Assembly: GCA_963732775.1 (NCBI GenBank)
Contig: CAVTAR010000004.1
Coordinates: 310,001 to 374,000, forward strand
Direction: 5' to 3'
Origin: CAVRQM01 sp963732775
GTDB lineage: Bacteria; Pseudomonadota; Alphaproteobacteria; Acetobacterales; Acetobacteraceae
Length of the DNA: 64,000 bases
A program made the translations under genes and the position numbers. Shown here one piece after another: positions 17,782-26,168 of the stretch (the first letter of the stretch is position 1; the number at the start of each line of letters is the position of its first letter). Below the pieces are notes generated by a model. The model was not told the origin of the DNA. It saw nothing but the letters and a program-made list of their open reading frames with translations, and made no database searches.

Positions 17782-19032
17782 GTGGCGCGGTCGCCACCTG
17801 GAGCATCGCGGCCGTCGCCACCGGCGGCGTCATCACCCGGCCGTGGCGCCTGCCCGAGGCGGTGTGGGCGGTCGCCGGCGCCGCGACCCTGGTTGCGGCC
17901 GGGCTGCTGCCGTGGACGGACGCGCTGCGTGGGATCGCCAAGGGCACCGACGTCTACCTGTTCCTGGTCGGCATGATGCTGCTGGCCGAACTGGCTCGCC
18001 AGCAGGGTCTGTTCGACTGGCTCGCCGCCCACGCCGCCGCGCGCGCCCGCGGCTCGGCGGCGCGGCTGTTCACGCTGGTCTACCTGGTCGGCACGATCGT
18101 CACCGTGTTCCTGTCCAACGACGCGACCGCCGTCGTGCTGACGCCGGCCGTGGCCGCCGTGGCGCGGGCGGCGAAGGCGGAGCAGCCGCTGCCGTACCTG
18201 CTGGTCTGCGCCTTCATCGCCAACGCCGCCTCGTTCGTGTTGCCGATCTCGAATCCCGCCAACCTCGTCATCTACGGCAGCCACATGCCGCCGCTGCTGC
18301 AATGGCTGCCGCGCTACGCCCTGCCCTCGCTGGTCTCGGTGCTGGCGACCTACGCGGTGCTGCGGCTGACCCAGCGCACCGCGCTGCGCCAGACCGTAGC
18401 CGCCGAGGTCGCGGTGCCGCGCCTCTCCGGCGGCGGCATGGTGGCTGCGACAGGCATCGTGGCCACAGCGCTGGTGCTGATGGCCGCCTCGGCGCTCGAC
18501 CTGCAACTGGGACTGCCGACCTGTCTTGCCGGACTGGCCACGGCGGCTGCCGGTACTGCTGCACACGAGGAGCGCGCTCTGGGCCGTGCTGCGCGGCGTC
18601 TCCTGGGCGGTGCTGCCGCTGGTCGCCGGGCTGTTCGTGCTGGTGGAGGCGCTCGACCGCACCGGCCTGATCGGCGCGCTCGCCGGCTGGCTGCGTGCCG
18701 CCGTGGCGCAGTCCCGCGCCGAGGCGGCCTGGGGCGTGGGCGTCGTGCTGGCGCTGGCCTGCAACCTGATGAACAACCTGCCTGCCGGCCTGATCGCGGG
18801 GACCACCGTGCAGGCCGCCCAGACGCCGCCCGAGGTGACAGGTGCGGTGCTGATCGGGGTCGACCTCGGGCCGAACCTGTCCGTGACCGGGTCGCTGGCC
18901 ACGATCCTTTGGCTGACCGCTTTGCGGCGAGAGGGCCAGACGGTCGGCGCCTGGACGTTCCTGAAGCTCGGCGCGCTGGTGATGCCGCCCGCCCTGATCC
19001 TGGCCCTGGCCGCCCTGACGCTCGTCTCATGA
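17778..19032 (+). pseudogene. ArsB/NhaD-family anion permease (arsenite-efflux type), one frameshift
   Basis: The GTG at 17778 overlaps the upstream stop. About eleven hydrophobic segments follow the ArsB pattern: FLSNDATAVVLTPAVAAV, ISNPANLVIYGSHMPP, and after the break NLMNNLPAGLIAG and LGPNLSVTGSLATILWL. The first part ends at CLAGLATAA and continues one frame over at VLLHTRSALWAVLRG. One extra G near 18552 explains the break and restores a normal length of about 417 residues. ArsB proteins extrude arsenite; no arsC or arsR is nearby, so other anions are possible. As written the protein is truncated. Confidence 0.82.
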
Positions 19033-19048
19033 AATTGGAGACCATGCC

Positions 19049-19495
19049 GTGAACGCCGTCTGGCTCTACCCGCTGATCCTTGCTGCCGGGGCGTTGCAGG
19101 CCTGGGGGCCACCGATGAACGGGGCGCTGCGCCAGGCGCTGGCCAATCCGTGGCTCGCGAGCATGGTCTCGTTCCTGCCAGTCGTGGCGTTCCTGTTCGT
19201 GCTGCTGGTCTGCCAGCCGCGCCCGCTGCCGAGTGCGGCCGGCGTTGCCGGGATGCCGTGGTGGGCGCCGCTCGGTGGCCTCGTCGGCGCGGTGGCGGTG
19301 GTGGTGGGCCTGATCTTCGTGAACAAGGTCGGCGCCGGCCCGCTCGCCGGGCTGACCATCACGGCAAACATCCTGATGTCGCTCGCCATCGACCATTTCG
19401 GCTGGTTCGGGATGCAGACCCACACGCTGAACCTCGGGCGCGCGGCGGGCGGTGCGTTGATGGTGGCCGGCATCACGCTCATCGCCAGCTTCTAG
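19049..19495 (+). CDS. YdcZ-type (DMT family) small membrane transporter
   Basis: The protein has 148 residues and about five hydrophobic segments, starting at the GTG 16 bases after the permease. The stretches ALQAWGPPMNGALR and PWWAPLGGLVGAVAVV, then GLTITANILMSLAIDHFGWFG, are characteristic of the YdcZ (former DUF606) family of the drug/metabolite superfamily. The substrate is not known. It ends one base into the GTG of the following MFS gene. Confidence 0.8.
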   Translation: MNAVWLYPLILAAGALQAWGPPMNGALRQALANPWLASMVSFLPVVAFLFVLLVCQPRPLPSAAGVAGMPWWAPLGGLVGAVAVVVGLIFVNKVGAGPLAGLTITANILMSLAIDHFGWFGMQTHTLNLGRAAGGALMVAGITLIASF

Positions 19496-20742
19496 TGGAC
19501 GCCCAGCCCGCCGAGGCGGGCCGCCGCGCGCATTTCAATCCGGTCTCTCTTGACGCGCTGAACTTCCTGCTGGCCGACGTGCGCGGCGCGCTCGGGCCGT
19601 ACCTCAACGTGTTCCTGGTGACGCAGCAGCACTGGAGCCAGGCCTCCGTCGGCTGGGTCACGACCATCAGCGGCCTGCTGGGCCTCGGCGGTGCAGACCC
19701 CGATCGGGGCGGCAATCGACGCGACGCGCCGCAAGCGAAGCCTGGTCGTGATGGCACTCGCCGTGCTGGCCGTGGGCGCGGTGGTGATCTTCGCGTTGCC
19801 GACCTTCTGGCCGGTGCTGGTCGCCAACACCGCCATCGCCGTGGTGGGCGACGTGTTCGGCCCGGCAGTCGCCGCCCTCACGCTCGGCCTCTACACCCGC
19901 GCCGCCCTGGCGCGGCGGCTGGGACGCAACTCCGCCTACGACCATGCCGGCAACGTCGCGATCGCCGCCGCGGCGGGGGGCATCGGCTACCTGTTCTCGC
20001 AGCGGGCAGTGTTCCTGCTCGTGCCGGTGTGCGCGGTGCTGGCGACGCTCGCCACGCTCTCGATCCCGGCCGCCGCGATCGACCACGAGCGCGCCCGCGG
20101 CGCCGACCGGCACGAGCACGACGACAGCCGGGAGCCGCATGGGCTGCGCGTCCTGCTGGGCAACCGCCCGTTGCTGGTGTTCGCGGTGTGCGCGCTGCTG
20201 TTCCATTTCGCCAACGCGCCGCTGCTGCCGCTGGTCGGCCAGAAGCTCGCGGCGGCGAACAAGCAGTGGGCGACGGCGATGATGTCGGCCTGCATCATCG
20301 CCGCCCAGCTCATCATGCTGCCTATCGCGCTCGCCGTGGGCCACTATGCCGATCGCGTCGGGCGCAAGCCGATCCTGCTGGTCGGCTTCACGGTGCTGCC
20401 GATCCGCGCCGTGCTCTACACAGCCTCCAACGACCCGGCTTGGCTGGTCGGCGTGCAGCTCCTGGATGGCGTGGGGGCCGGCATCTTCGGGGCCATCACC
20501 CCGCTGCTGATCGCCGACCTCACGCGTGGCACCGGCCGGTACAACGTCGCGCAGGGGCGGTGGCGACCGTGCAGGGCATCGGCGCCTCGCTCAGCGGCCT
20601 GGCCGTGGGCGAGATCGTCGATCGCTTCGGCTATAGGGCCGCGTTCCTGGAAAGTGCCGCCGCGGCCGGCGTGGCGCTCGCGGCCCTGGTGTTCGCGATG
20701 CCGGAGACGGTCATGCGATCCGGCACGCCTCGTCGAACGTGA
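19495..20742 (+). pseudogene. MFS transporter, two opposite frameshifts
   Basis: The GTG at 19495 overlaps the YdcZ stop. The first 65 residues (NFLLADVRGALGPYLNVFLV, WVTTISGLLGLG) are in one frame. The bulk from VQTPIGAAIDATRRKR to RGTGRYNVAQG is one frame over, and the end (AVATVQGIGASLSGLAVGEI) returns to the first frame. One extra G near 19690 and one missing G in the run at 20554-20557 would restore an intact protein of about 415 residues with twelve helices. The protein resembles bacterial MFS members with a loop rich in His and Asp (RHEHDDSREPHG). The substrate is unknown. Confidence 0.78.
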
Positions 20743-21322
20743 AGCGCGGCGAGCGCGGCTGCACGGCCTGGAGCATCCCGTGGCCGAGGTTGACGAGGAA
20801 GTTCGACTTCCAGCCGCTCTCCTCGAAGAACGCCGCATCGACCCGCCCCCGGTCAAAGCCCGACATCGGCCCGCAATCGAGCCCCACGGCGCGCGCGGCC
20901 AGGATGAAATAGGCGCCCTGCATCGAGCCGTTGCGGAACGCCGTCTCCTCGGCGAGTGCCGCGTTGCCCGCGAACCAGGAGCGGGCGTCGGCGTGCGGGA
21001 ACAGCTTCGGCAACTGGTCGTAGAATGTCGGGTCATAGGCCACGATCGCCACCACGGGCGCGCTCATGGTCTTGTCGAGGTTGCCGGCCGACAGCGCCGG
21101 GCGCAGCTTCTCCTTGGCGTCGTGCGAGCGCAGGAACAGGAACCGCGCCGGCGAGGAGTTGGCCGAGGTCGGCGCCCACTTCATCAGCTCGAACGCGGCG
21201 TGCAGGTCGCCGTCCGTCACCTCGCGCCCGTCCCAGACATTGTGCGTGCGCGCGGCGCGAAACAGCGTGTCGAGCATCGCGTCGTCGGCCGCCGGTCGCT
21301 CCATCGCTGGGACGTCGTTCAC
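20711..21322 (-). CDS. Nitroreductase family protein, RutE/malonic semialdehyde reductase type
   Basis: The protein has 203 residues. FRAARTHNVWDGREVTD, MKWAPTSANSSPARFLFL and SGFDRGRVDAAFF match the RutE-HadB branch of FMN nitroreductases, which reduce malonic semialdehyde or related aldehydes with NAD(P)H. The GTG at 21322 overlaps the Nfu stop codon (GTGA); an ATG at 21304 is the alternative and fits the usual length of about 197. It converges with the MFS gene with an overlap of 32 bases. Confidence 0.82.
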   Translation of the reverse strand: MNDVPAMERPAADDAMLDTLFRAARTHNVWDGREVTDGDLHAAFELMKWAPTSANSSPARFLFLRSHDAKEKLRPALSAGNLDKTMSAPVVAIVAYDPTFYDQLPKLFPHADARSWFAGNAALAEETAFRNGSMQGAYFILAARAVGLDCGPMSGFDRGRVDAAFFEESGWKSNFLVNLGHGMLQAVQPRSPRFTFDEACRIA

Positions 21323-21879
21323 AGCGCGACCTGCTCGACGCCGACCACCTCGGGCACGTAGTGGCGCAGCATGTTCTCGATGCCGTGCTTCAGCGTCGCC
21401 GACGACGAAGGGCAGCCGCTGCACGAGCCCTGCATGTGCAGCCGCACGATGCCGTCGCGAAAGCCGCGGAACACGATGTCCCCGCCGTCGCCGGCCACCG
21501 CCGGGCGCACCCGCGTGTCGAGCAGTTCCTTGATCTGGGCGACGATCTCCGCGTCCTCGGGCGAGACGTCCTCGTCCGCCTCGGCTTCGTGCGCGCCATG
21601 GATCACCGGGCGGCCGGCAACGAAGTGCTCCATCACCGCGCCCAGCACCTCGGGCTTCAACGTCTGCCAGGACGCGAGGTCGGACTTCGTGACGGTCACG
21701 AAGTCCGAGCCGAGGAACACCCGCGCCACCCCCGGCAGCGCGAACAGCGCCTCGGCGAGCGGGCTGCGCGCGGCGGCGTCGGCCGAGGCAAAGTCGGCGG
21801 TCCCGGCCCCCATCACCGGCAGTCCGGGAAGGAACTTCAGCGTGGCAGGGTTCGGCGTGCCTTCGGTCTCGATGAACAT
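21319..21879 (-). CDS. Nfu-type iron-sulfur cluster carrier
   Basis: The protein has 186 residues. The N-terminal Nfu domain begins FIETEGTPNPATLKFLPG. The C-terminal NifU-like domain has RPAVAGDGGDIVF and GSCSGCPSSSATL, whose CxxC would bind a bridging Fe-S cluster between two subunits. It delivers clusters to apoproteins such as aconitase or lipoyl synthase. It is the first gene of a pair with the nitroreductase. Confidence 0.92.
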   Translation of the reverse strand: MFIETEGTPNPATLKFLPGLPVMGAGTADFASADAAARSPLAEALFALPGVARVFLGSDFVTVTKSDLASWQTLKPEVLGAVMEHFVAGRPVIHGAHEAEADEDVSPEDAEIVAQIKELLDTRVRPAVAGDGGDIVFRGFRDGIVRLHMQGSCSGCPSSSATLKHGIENMLRHYVPEVVGVEQVAL

Positions 21880-22028
21880 GATGTGCCCTCGTGGTTACGG
21901 GGGGATGTCGCAAGGCGGAGGGGGGATGGCAAGGGTGGGCTCGCCGCAGGGCGGACCAGCGACGCGCAAGCTCCGGGCGCGCTAGGTCCACGCCGCCTGT
22001 CGCGCCCGGCTGATCGCTTTCCCCTTGC

Positions 22029-22056
22029 TTGCGCGGACCGGACATTGCCGTATCGT
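22029..22056 (+). promoter_or_regulatory. Possible sigma-70 promoter for amino-acid ABC importer
   Basis: TTGCGC at 22029-22034 and TATCGT at 22051-22056 are 16 bases apart and lie 22 bases before the start of the binding-protein gene. Both boxes are weak matches, so this is only a candidate. Confidence 0.25.
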
Positions 22057-22077
22057 CGCGTCACTGAGGAACGGGGG

Positions 22078-22941
22078 ATGGCGATGGCGAAGCGCTCGAA
22101 CATGCTGGCCGGCGGGCTGGCCCTGGCGACGCTGCTGCTGGCCGCGGTGGGCGCGCCGGCCGCCGCCAAGGACTGGAAGGTCGTCACCATCGGCCTCGAG
22201 GGCGCCTACGAGCCCTGGAACCTGACCAATCCGGACGGCACGCTGGGCGGCTTTGAGCCGGACCTCGCGAAGGTCATGTGCGCGCGCATGAAGCTGCAGT
22301 GTAAGATGATCGCGCAGGACTGGGACGGCATGATCGCCGGGCTGAACGCGGGCAAGTTCGACGTGATCATGGACGCGATGTCGATCACCGACGAGCGCCG
22401 CCAGGCGATCGCCTTCAGCCGCCCCTACGCGAACACGCCGGCGAGCTTCGCCGCGCTGAAATCGGGGCCGATGGCGAACCTGCCGCTGGGTGGCACGACG
22501 GTGAAGCTGGGCGGTGACGCTGCCGCCGACAAGCCGACCATCGACAAGCTGCGCGACGCGCTGCGCGGCAAGAAGATCGGCATCCAGACCGCGACGGTGT
22601 ACACCAAGTTCATCTACGACAACTTCAAGGACGTCGCGACCATCAGCGAGTACAAGACCGCGGCCGAGCACGATCTCGACCTGGTCGCCGGGCGGATCGA
22701 CGTCGCGTTCGACGATAGCACCTACTTCACCTCGGCGTTCGCCAAGCCGGACAACTCCGAGCTGGGCTTCGCCGGGCCGCAGATCACCGGTCCGGTATGG
22801 GGCGAGGGCGAGGCGGCCGGGTTCCGCAAGGGCGACGGCGACCTGAAGGCGATGTTCGACGGCGCAATCGCGGCCGCCCTGGCCGACGGCACGGTCAAGA
22901 TGCTGAGCATGAAGTGGTTCAAGCTGGATGTGGCGCCGTAA
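22078..22941 (+). CDS. Periplasmic amino-acid binding protein of ABC importer (lysine/arginine/ornithine type)
   Basis: The protein has 287 residues. The ATG at 22078 has a GAGGAACGGGGG leader that supplies the ribosome site. A signal peptide ends at GAPAAAK. The mature part follows the SBP family 3 pattern: VTIGLEGAYEPWN, LGGFEPDLAKVMCARM, QDWDGMIAGLNAGKFDVIM, RQAIAFSRPY and YKTAAEHDLDLVAGRIDVAF. Binding proteins of this group deliver basic or opine-like amino acids. It heads a four-gene importer operon. Confidence 0.9.
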   Translation: MAMAKRSNMLAGGLALATLLLAAVGAPAAAKDWKVVTIGLEGAYEPWNLTNPDGTLGGFEPDLAKVMCARMKLQCKMIAQDWDGMIAGLNAGKFDVIMDAMSITDERRQAIAFSRPYANTPASFAALKSGPMANLPLGGTTVKLGGDAAADKPTIDKLRDALRGKKIGIQTATVYTKFIYDNFKDVATISEYKTAAEHDLDLVAGRIDVAFDDSTYFTSAFAKPDNSELGFAGPQITGPVWGEGEAAGFRKGDGDLKAMFDGAIAAALADGTVKMLSMKWFKLDVAP

Positions 22942-22982
22942 GTCGGAGCGTAGACGCACGGCGTGGCCCCGGTAGCGGGCGG

Positions 22983-23711
22983 TTGAGCCTCGCCAGCCTC
23001 ACCCTGCTCGGCTTCGGCCCGCACGGCTGGGGCGTGCTGCTGCTGACGGCGGTGCTGGTCACGCTCGGAGTGACGCTGGCCGCGGTGATCATCGGGGCGG
23101 CGATCGGCGCCGCCGTCGCGGCGGCAAAGCTGTCGCGGCGCCTCGCATGGGAAGTCGCGGGCAATCTCTACACCACGGTGTTCCGGGGCATCCCCGAACT
23201 CCTGGTGATCTACTTCGTCTACTTCGGCGGCTCGGCGCTCGTCACCGGCATCGGGCGCGGGCTCGGCATGGAGGGTTTCCTGGGCCTGCCATCGTTCCTG
23301 GCGGGCGCGCTGGCTGTCGGCGTCATCTCGGGGGCGTATCAGGCGGAGGTGTTCCGCGGTGCCTTCCTCGCCGTGCTGCCGGGCGAGCTGGATGCCGCGC
23401 GCGCGTTCGGCATGTCGCGCTGGCTGCGGCTGCGCCGGATCATCGTGCCCCAGGTGCTGCGCTTCGCGCTGCCTGGCTTGGGCAATGTCTGGCAGCTCAG
23501 CCTGAAGGATTCCGCGCTGGTCTCCGTCACCGGCCTGGCCGAGCTGCTGCGCACGAGCCAGGTGGGGGCCGGCTCCACCCACCAGTATTTCCTGTTCTAC
23601 GTCACCGGCGGCGCGCTGTACTTGTTGCTGACGAGCCTCTCCGGCCAGGCATTCGAGGCCGCCGAACGCCACGCCGGCCGCAGTTTCCCGCGCGGCATGG
23701 GGCGGGCGTAG
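22983..23711 (+). CDS. Amino-acid ABC transporter permease 1 (HisQ-like)
   Basis: The protein has about 242 residues starting at a TTG (22983), the only plausible start after the binding-protein stop; the ribosome site is weak. There are five hydrophobic segments. The permease EAA loop reads GELDAARAFGMSRWLRLRRI, and an N-terminal FRGIPELLVIYFVYFGG segment is typical of HisQ/OccQ. It pairs with the following permease to form the membrane channel. Confidence 0.88.
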   Translation: MSLASLTLLGFGPHGWGVLLLTAVLVTLGVTLAAVIIGAAIGAAVAAAKLSRRLAWEVAGNLYTTVFRGIPELLVIYFVYFGGSALVTGIGRGLGMEGFLGLPSFLAGALAVGVISGAYQAEVFRGAFLAVLPGELDAARAFGMSRWLRLRRIIVPQVLRFALPGLGNVWQLSLKDSALVSVTGLAELLRTSQVGAGSTHQYFLFYVTGGALYLLLTSLSGQAFEAAERHAGRSFPRGMGRA

Positions 23712-23713
23712 CG

Positions 23714-24445
23714 GTGGACCTCGCTTTCCTCGCCGACACGTTGCGCCAACTGCTCGCGGCGACGCCGATGACGCTGGCGCTGTTCGCGTCCTCGGTCGCC
23801 TCCGGCCTGCTGCTGGCGCTGCTGCTGGTGTGGATGCGGCTCGGCGCCAACCCGGTGCTCGACCGCCTGGCGCGCGCCTACATCTTCGTGTTCCGCGGCT
23901 CGCCGCTGCTGATCCAGATGTTCCTGGTCTACTACGGCCTCGGCCAGTTCGCCAGCGTGCGGCACAGCGCGCTGTGGCCGGTGCTGCGCGAGCCGTTCGC
24001 CTGCGCGGTGATCTCGCTGGCGCTGTGCACCGCCGGCTACACCGCCGAGATCTTCCGTGGCGGGGTGCTGGCGGTGCCGGCGGCACAGGTGGAGGCGGCG
24101 CGCGCCTGCGGCATGTCCGGCGCGCTGCTGCTGCGCCGCGTGGTGGCGCCGATTGCGCTGCGCCAGGCGCTGCCGGCGTATTCCACGGAAATCGTGCTGA
24201 TGCTGAAATCGACGGCGCTGGCCAGTCTGGTCACGGTCTGGGAGATCACCGGCGTCGCCCAGCGCATCATCTCGCACACCTATCGCACGATGGAGGTGTT
24301 CCTGTGCGCGGCGGCGATCTATCTGGCGCTGGGGTTCGTCATCCTGCGGGCACTCGCGGCGCTGGAGTGGGCGCTGTCCGGCCATCGCCGTCCGCCGCGC
24401 GCGGCCCCCGTGCTGCGCGCGGCCATCGCGGCGCAGGCGCATTGA
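23714..24445 (+). CDS. Amino-acid ABC transporter permease 2 (HisM-like)
   Basis: The protein has 243 residues from the GTG at 23714, two bases after the previous stop. FRGSPLLIQMFLVYYGLGQ and the EAA loop QVEAARACGMSGALLLRRVV are the HisM/OccM signatures. Five transmembrane helices are predicted by eye. Its TGA overlaps the TTG proposed as start of the ATPase gene. Confidence 0.9.
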   Translation: MDLAFLADTLRQLLAATPMTLALFASSVASGLLLALLLVWMRLGANPVLDRLARAYIFVFRGSPLLIQMFLVYYGLGQFASVRHSALWPVLREPFACAVISLALCTAGYTAEIFRGGVLAVPAAQVEAARACGMSGALLLRRVVAPIALRQALPAYSTEIVLMLKSTALASLVTVWEITGVAQRIISHTYRTMEVFLCAAAIYLALGFVILRALAALEWALSGHRRPPRAAPVLRAAIAAQAH

Positions 24446-25239
24446 CGAGGCCTCCCCTGGCGTTGAGCGCCGACAACATCCGCAAGCGGTTCGGGCCGGT
24501 GGAGGTGCTGCGCGGCATCTCGCTCGAGGCGCACGAGGGCGAGGTGATCTCCATCCTGGGTGCCAGCGGCTCGGGCAAGAGCACGTTCCTGCGCTGCATC
24601 AACCTGCTGGAGACGCCCGACGACGGGGCGGTCGCGGTCGCCGGCGAGACGATCCGCATGAGGCGCCGCCGCGACGGGCGGCAGGAGCCGGCGGACCGGC
24701 GGCAGGTGGACCGCCTGCGCGCGAGCCTCGGCATGGTGTTCCAGAACTTCGCCTTGTGGTCGCACATGACGGTGCTGGAGAACCTGATCGAGGCGCCGAT
24801 CCACGTGCAACGCCGGCCTCGTGCCGAGTGCGTGGAGGAGGCGCTGGGGCTGCTGGCGAAGGTTGGCATCGCCGACAAGGCGCGCCACTATCCGGCGCAT
24901 CTCTCCGGTGGCCAGCAGCAGCGCGCCGCAATCGCTCGCGCGCTGGCCATGCGCCCGCGGGTGATGCTGTTCGACGAACCGACCTCGGCACTCGACCCGG
25001 AGCTGGTCGGCGAGGTGCTGCGGGTGATGCGCGCCCTGGCCGAGGAGGGGCGAACCATGCTGGTGGTGACGCACGAGATGGAGTTCGCCCGCACGGTGTC
25101 GAACCGCGTGATGTTCCTGCACCGGGGCGTGGTCGATGCCGAGGGGCCGCCGGCGGCGCTGTTCCAGGGCGGCGGCTCGGAGCGGTTCCGCCAGTTCGTG
25201 GGCGGCCTGCGCCGGCACGGCGGCGAGGCGGCGGGCTGA
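24442..25239 (+). CDS. Amino-acid ABC transporter ATP-binding protein (HisP/OccP-like)
   Basis: The protein has about 265 residues. The start is uncertain: TTG at 24442 overlaps the upstream stop (TTGA), and TTG at 24463 is the other choice. Walker A is GASGSGKST, the Q-loop is VFQNFALW, the signature is LSGGQQQR, Walker B is VMLFDEP and the H-loop is VVTHEME. It powers import by the two adjacent permeases. It converges on the aquaporin gene. Confidence 0.92.
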   Translation: MTRPPLALSADNIRKRFGPVEVLRGISLEAHEGEVISILGASGSGKSTFLRCINLLETPDDGAVAVAGETIRMRRRRDGRQEPADRRQVDRLRASLGMVFQNFALWSHMTVLENLIEAPIHVQRRPRAECVEEALGLLAKVGIADKARHYPAHLSGGQQQRAAIARALAMRPRVMLFDEPTSALDPELVGEVLRVMRALAEEGRTMLVVTHEMEFARTVSNRVMFLHRGVVDAEGPPAALFQGGGSERFRQFVGGLRRHGGEAAG

Positions 25240-25260
25240 TCCCGCGCGCCTCGGGCCAGG

Positions 25261-25986
25261 TCAGCCGACGCCGGGAACCGCGACCGGCGCCGTCGCCGGC
25301 TCGTCCGGCAGCATCCGCACGACCAGGCCCGCCAGCACCGCGCCCGCGATCGGCGCCAGCCAGAACAGCCAGAGCTGGCCGATGTAGGGGCCACCCGCGA
25401 ACAGCGCCTGTCCGGTGCTGCGCGCCGGGTTCACCGAAGTGTTCGTGACGGGAATCGAGATCAGGTGGATCAGCGTCAGCGCGAGGCCGATCGGCAGCGG
25501 CCCGAAGCCGTCCGGCACCCGCGAGGACTTCACGCCGTTGATGATGAGCAGGAAGAAGAAGGTGCAGACCACCTCGATCAGCAGGCAGGACACCAGCCCG
25601 TACTTGCCCGGGCTCAGGTCGCCGTAGCCGTTCGACGCGAAGCCGCCCAGCTCGAAGCCCGGCTTGCCGCTGGCGATCAGATAGAGCACGGCGGCCGCTG
25701 CAATGGCGCCGGCAACCTGGGCGATGACGTAGGGGATCACGTCGGCCGAGCGGCAGCGGCCGGAGACCCACAGGCCGATGGTGATCGCCGGGTTGAAGTG
25801 CGCCCCCGAGATGTAGCCCACGGCGTAGGCCATGGTCAGCACGGTGAGGCCGAAGGCCAGTGCGACGCCCGCGAAGCCGATGCCGAGGGCAGGAAAGGCG
25901 GCGGCCAGGACGGCGCTGCCGCAGCCGCCGAAGACGAGCCAGAACGTGCCGAGAAACTCGGCAGCGGCTTTGTTGGCCATGCTCAC
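25261..25986 (-). CDS. aqpZ: Aquaporin Z-type water channel
   Basis: The protein has 241 residues and six transmembrane segments. Both half-helix motifs are present: SGAHFNPAIT and TNTSVNPARS. The arginine after the second NPA belongs to the selectivity filter. The FGGCGSAVLAA start and overall length fit AqpZ. The GTG at 25986 follows a GGGGGGA site; ATG at 25980 is also possible. It diverges from the beta-repeat protein gene. Confidence 0.92.
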   Translation of the reverse strand: MSMANKAAAEFLGTFWLVFGGCGSAVLAAAFPALGIGFAGVALAFGLTVLTMAYAVGYISGAHFNPAITIGLWVSGRCRSADVIPYVIAQVAGAIAAAAVLYLIASGKPGFELGGFASNGYGDLSPGKYGLVSCLLIEVVCTFFFLLIINGVKSSRVPDGFGPLPIGLALTLIHLISIPVTNTSVNPARSTGQALFAGGPYIGQLWLFWLAPIAGAVLAGLVVRMLPDEPATAPVAVPGVG

Positions 25987-26168
25987 GTGGGTGGTCCCCC
26001 CTTGTTACGAGCGTGTACGATGCCGGACGCGGGCCGGATCGTCCAGCGCCGACGGCAGACGGCTGGCTCGAGCAGCCGGCCACCCCTTGCTTCACCAAGT
26101 CGTCATCAAGGCTCAGACCTGACGCGTGTACGTTCCGGCCTCTGTGCGAGGGCAAAGGGGAACGAGCG

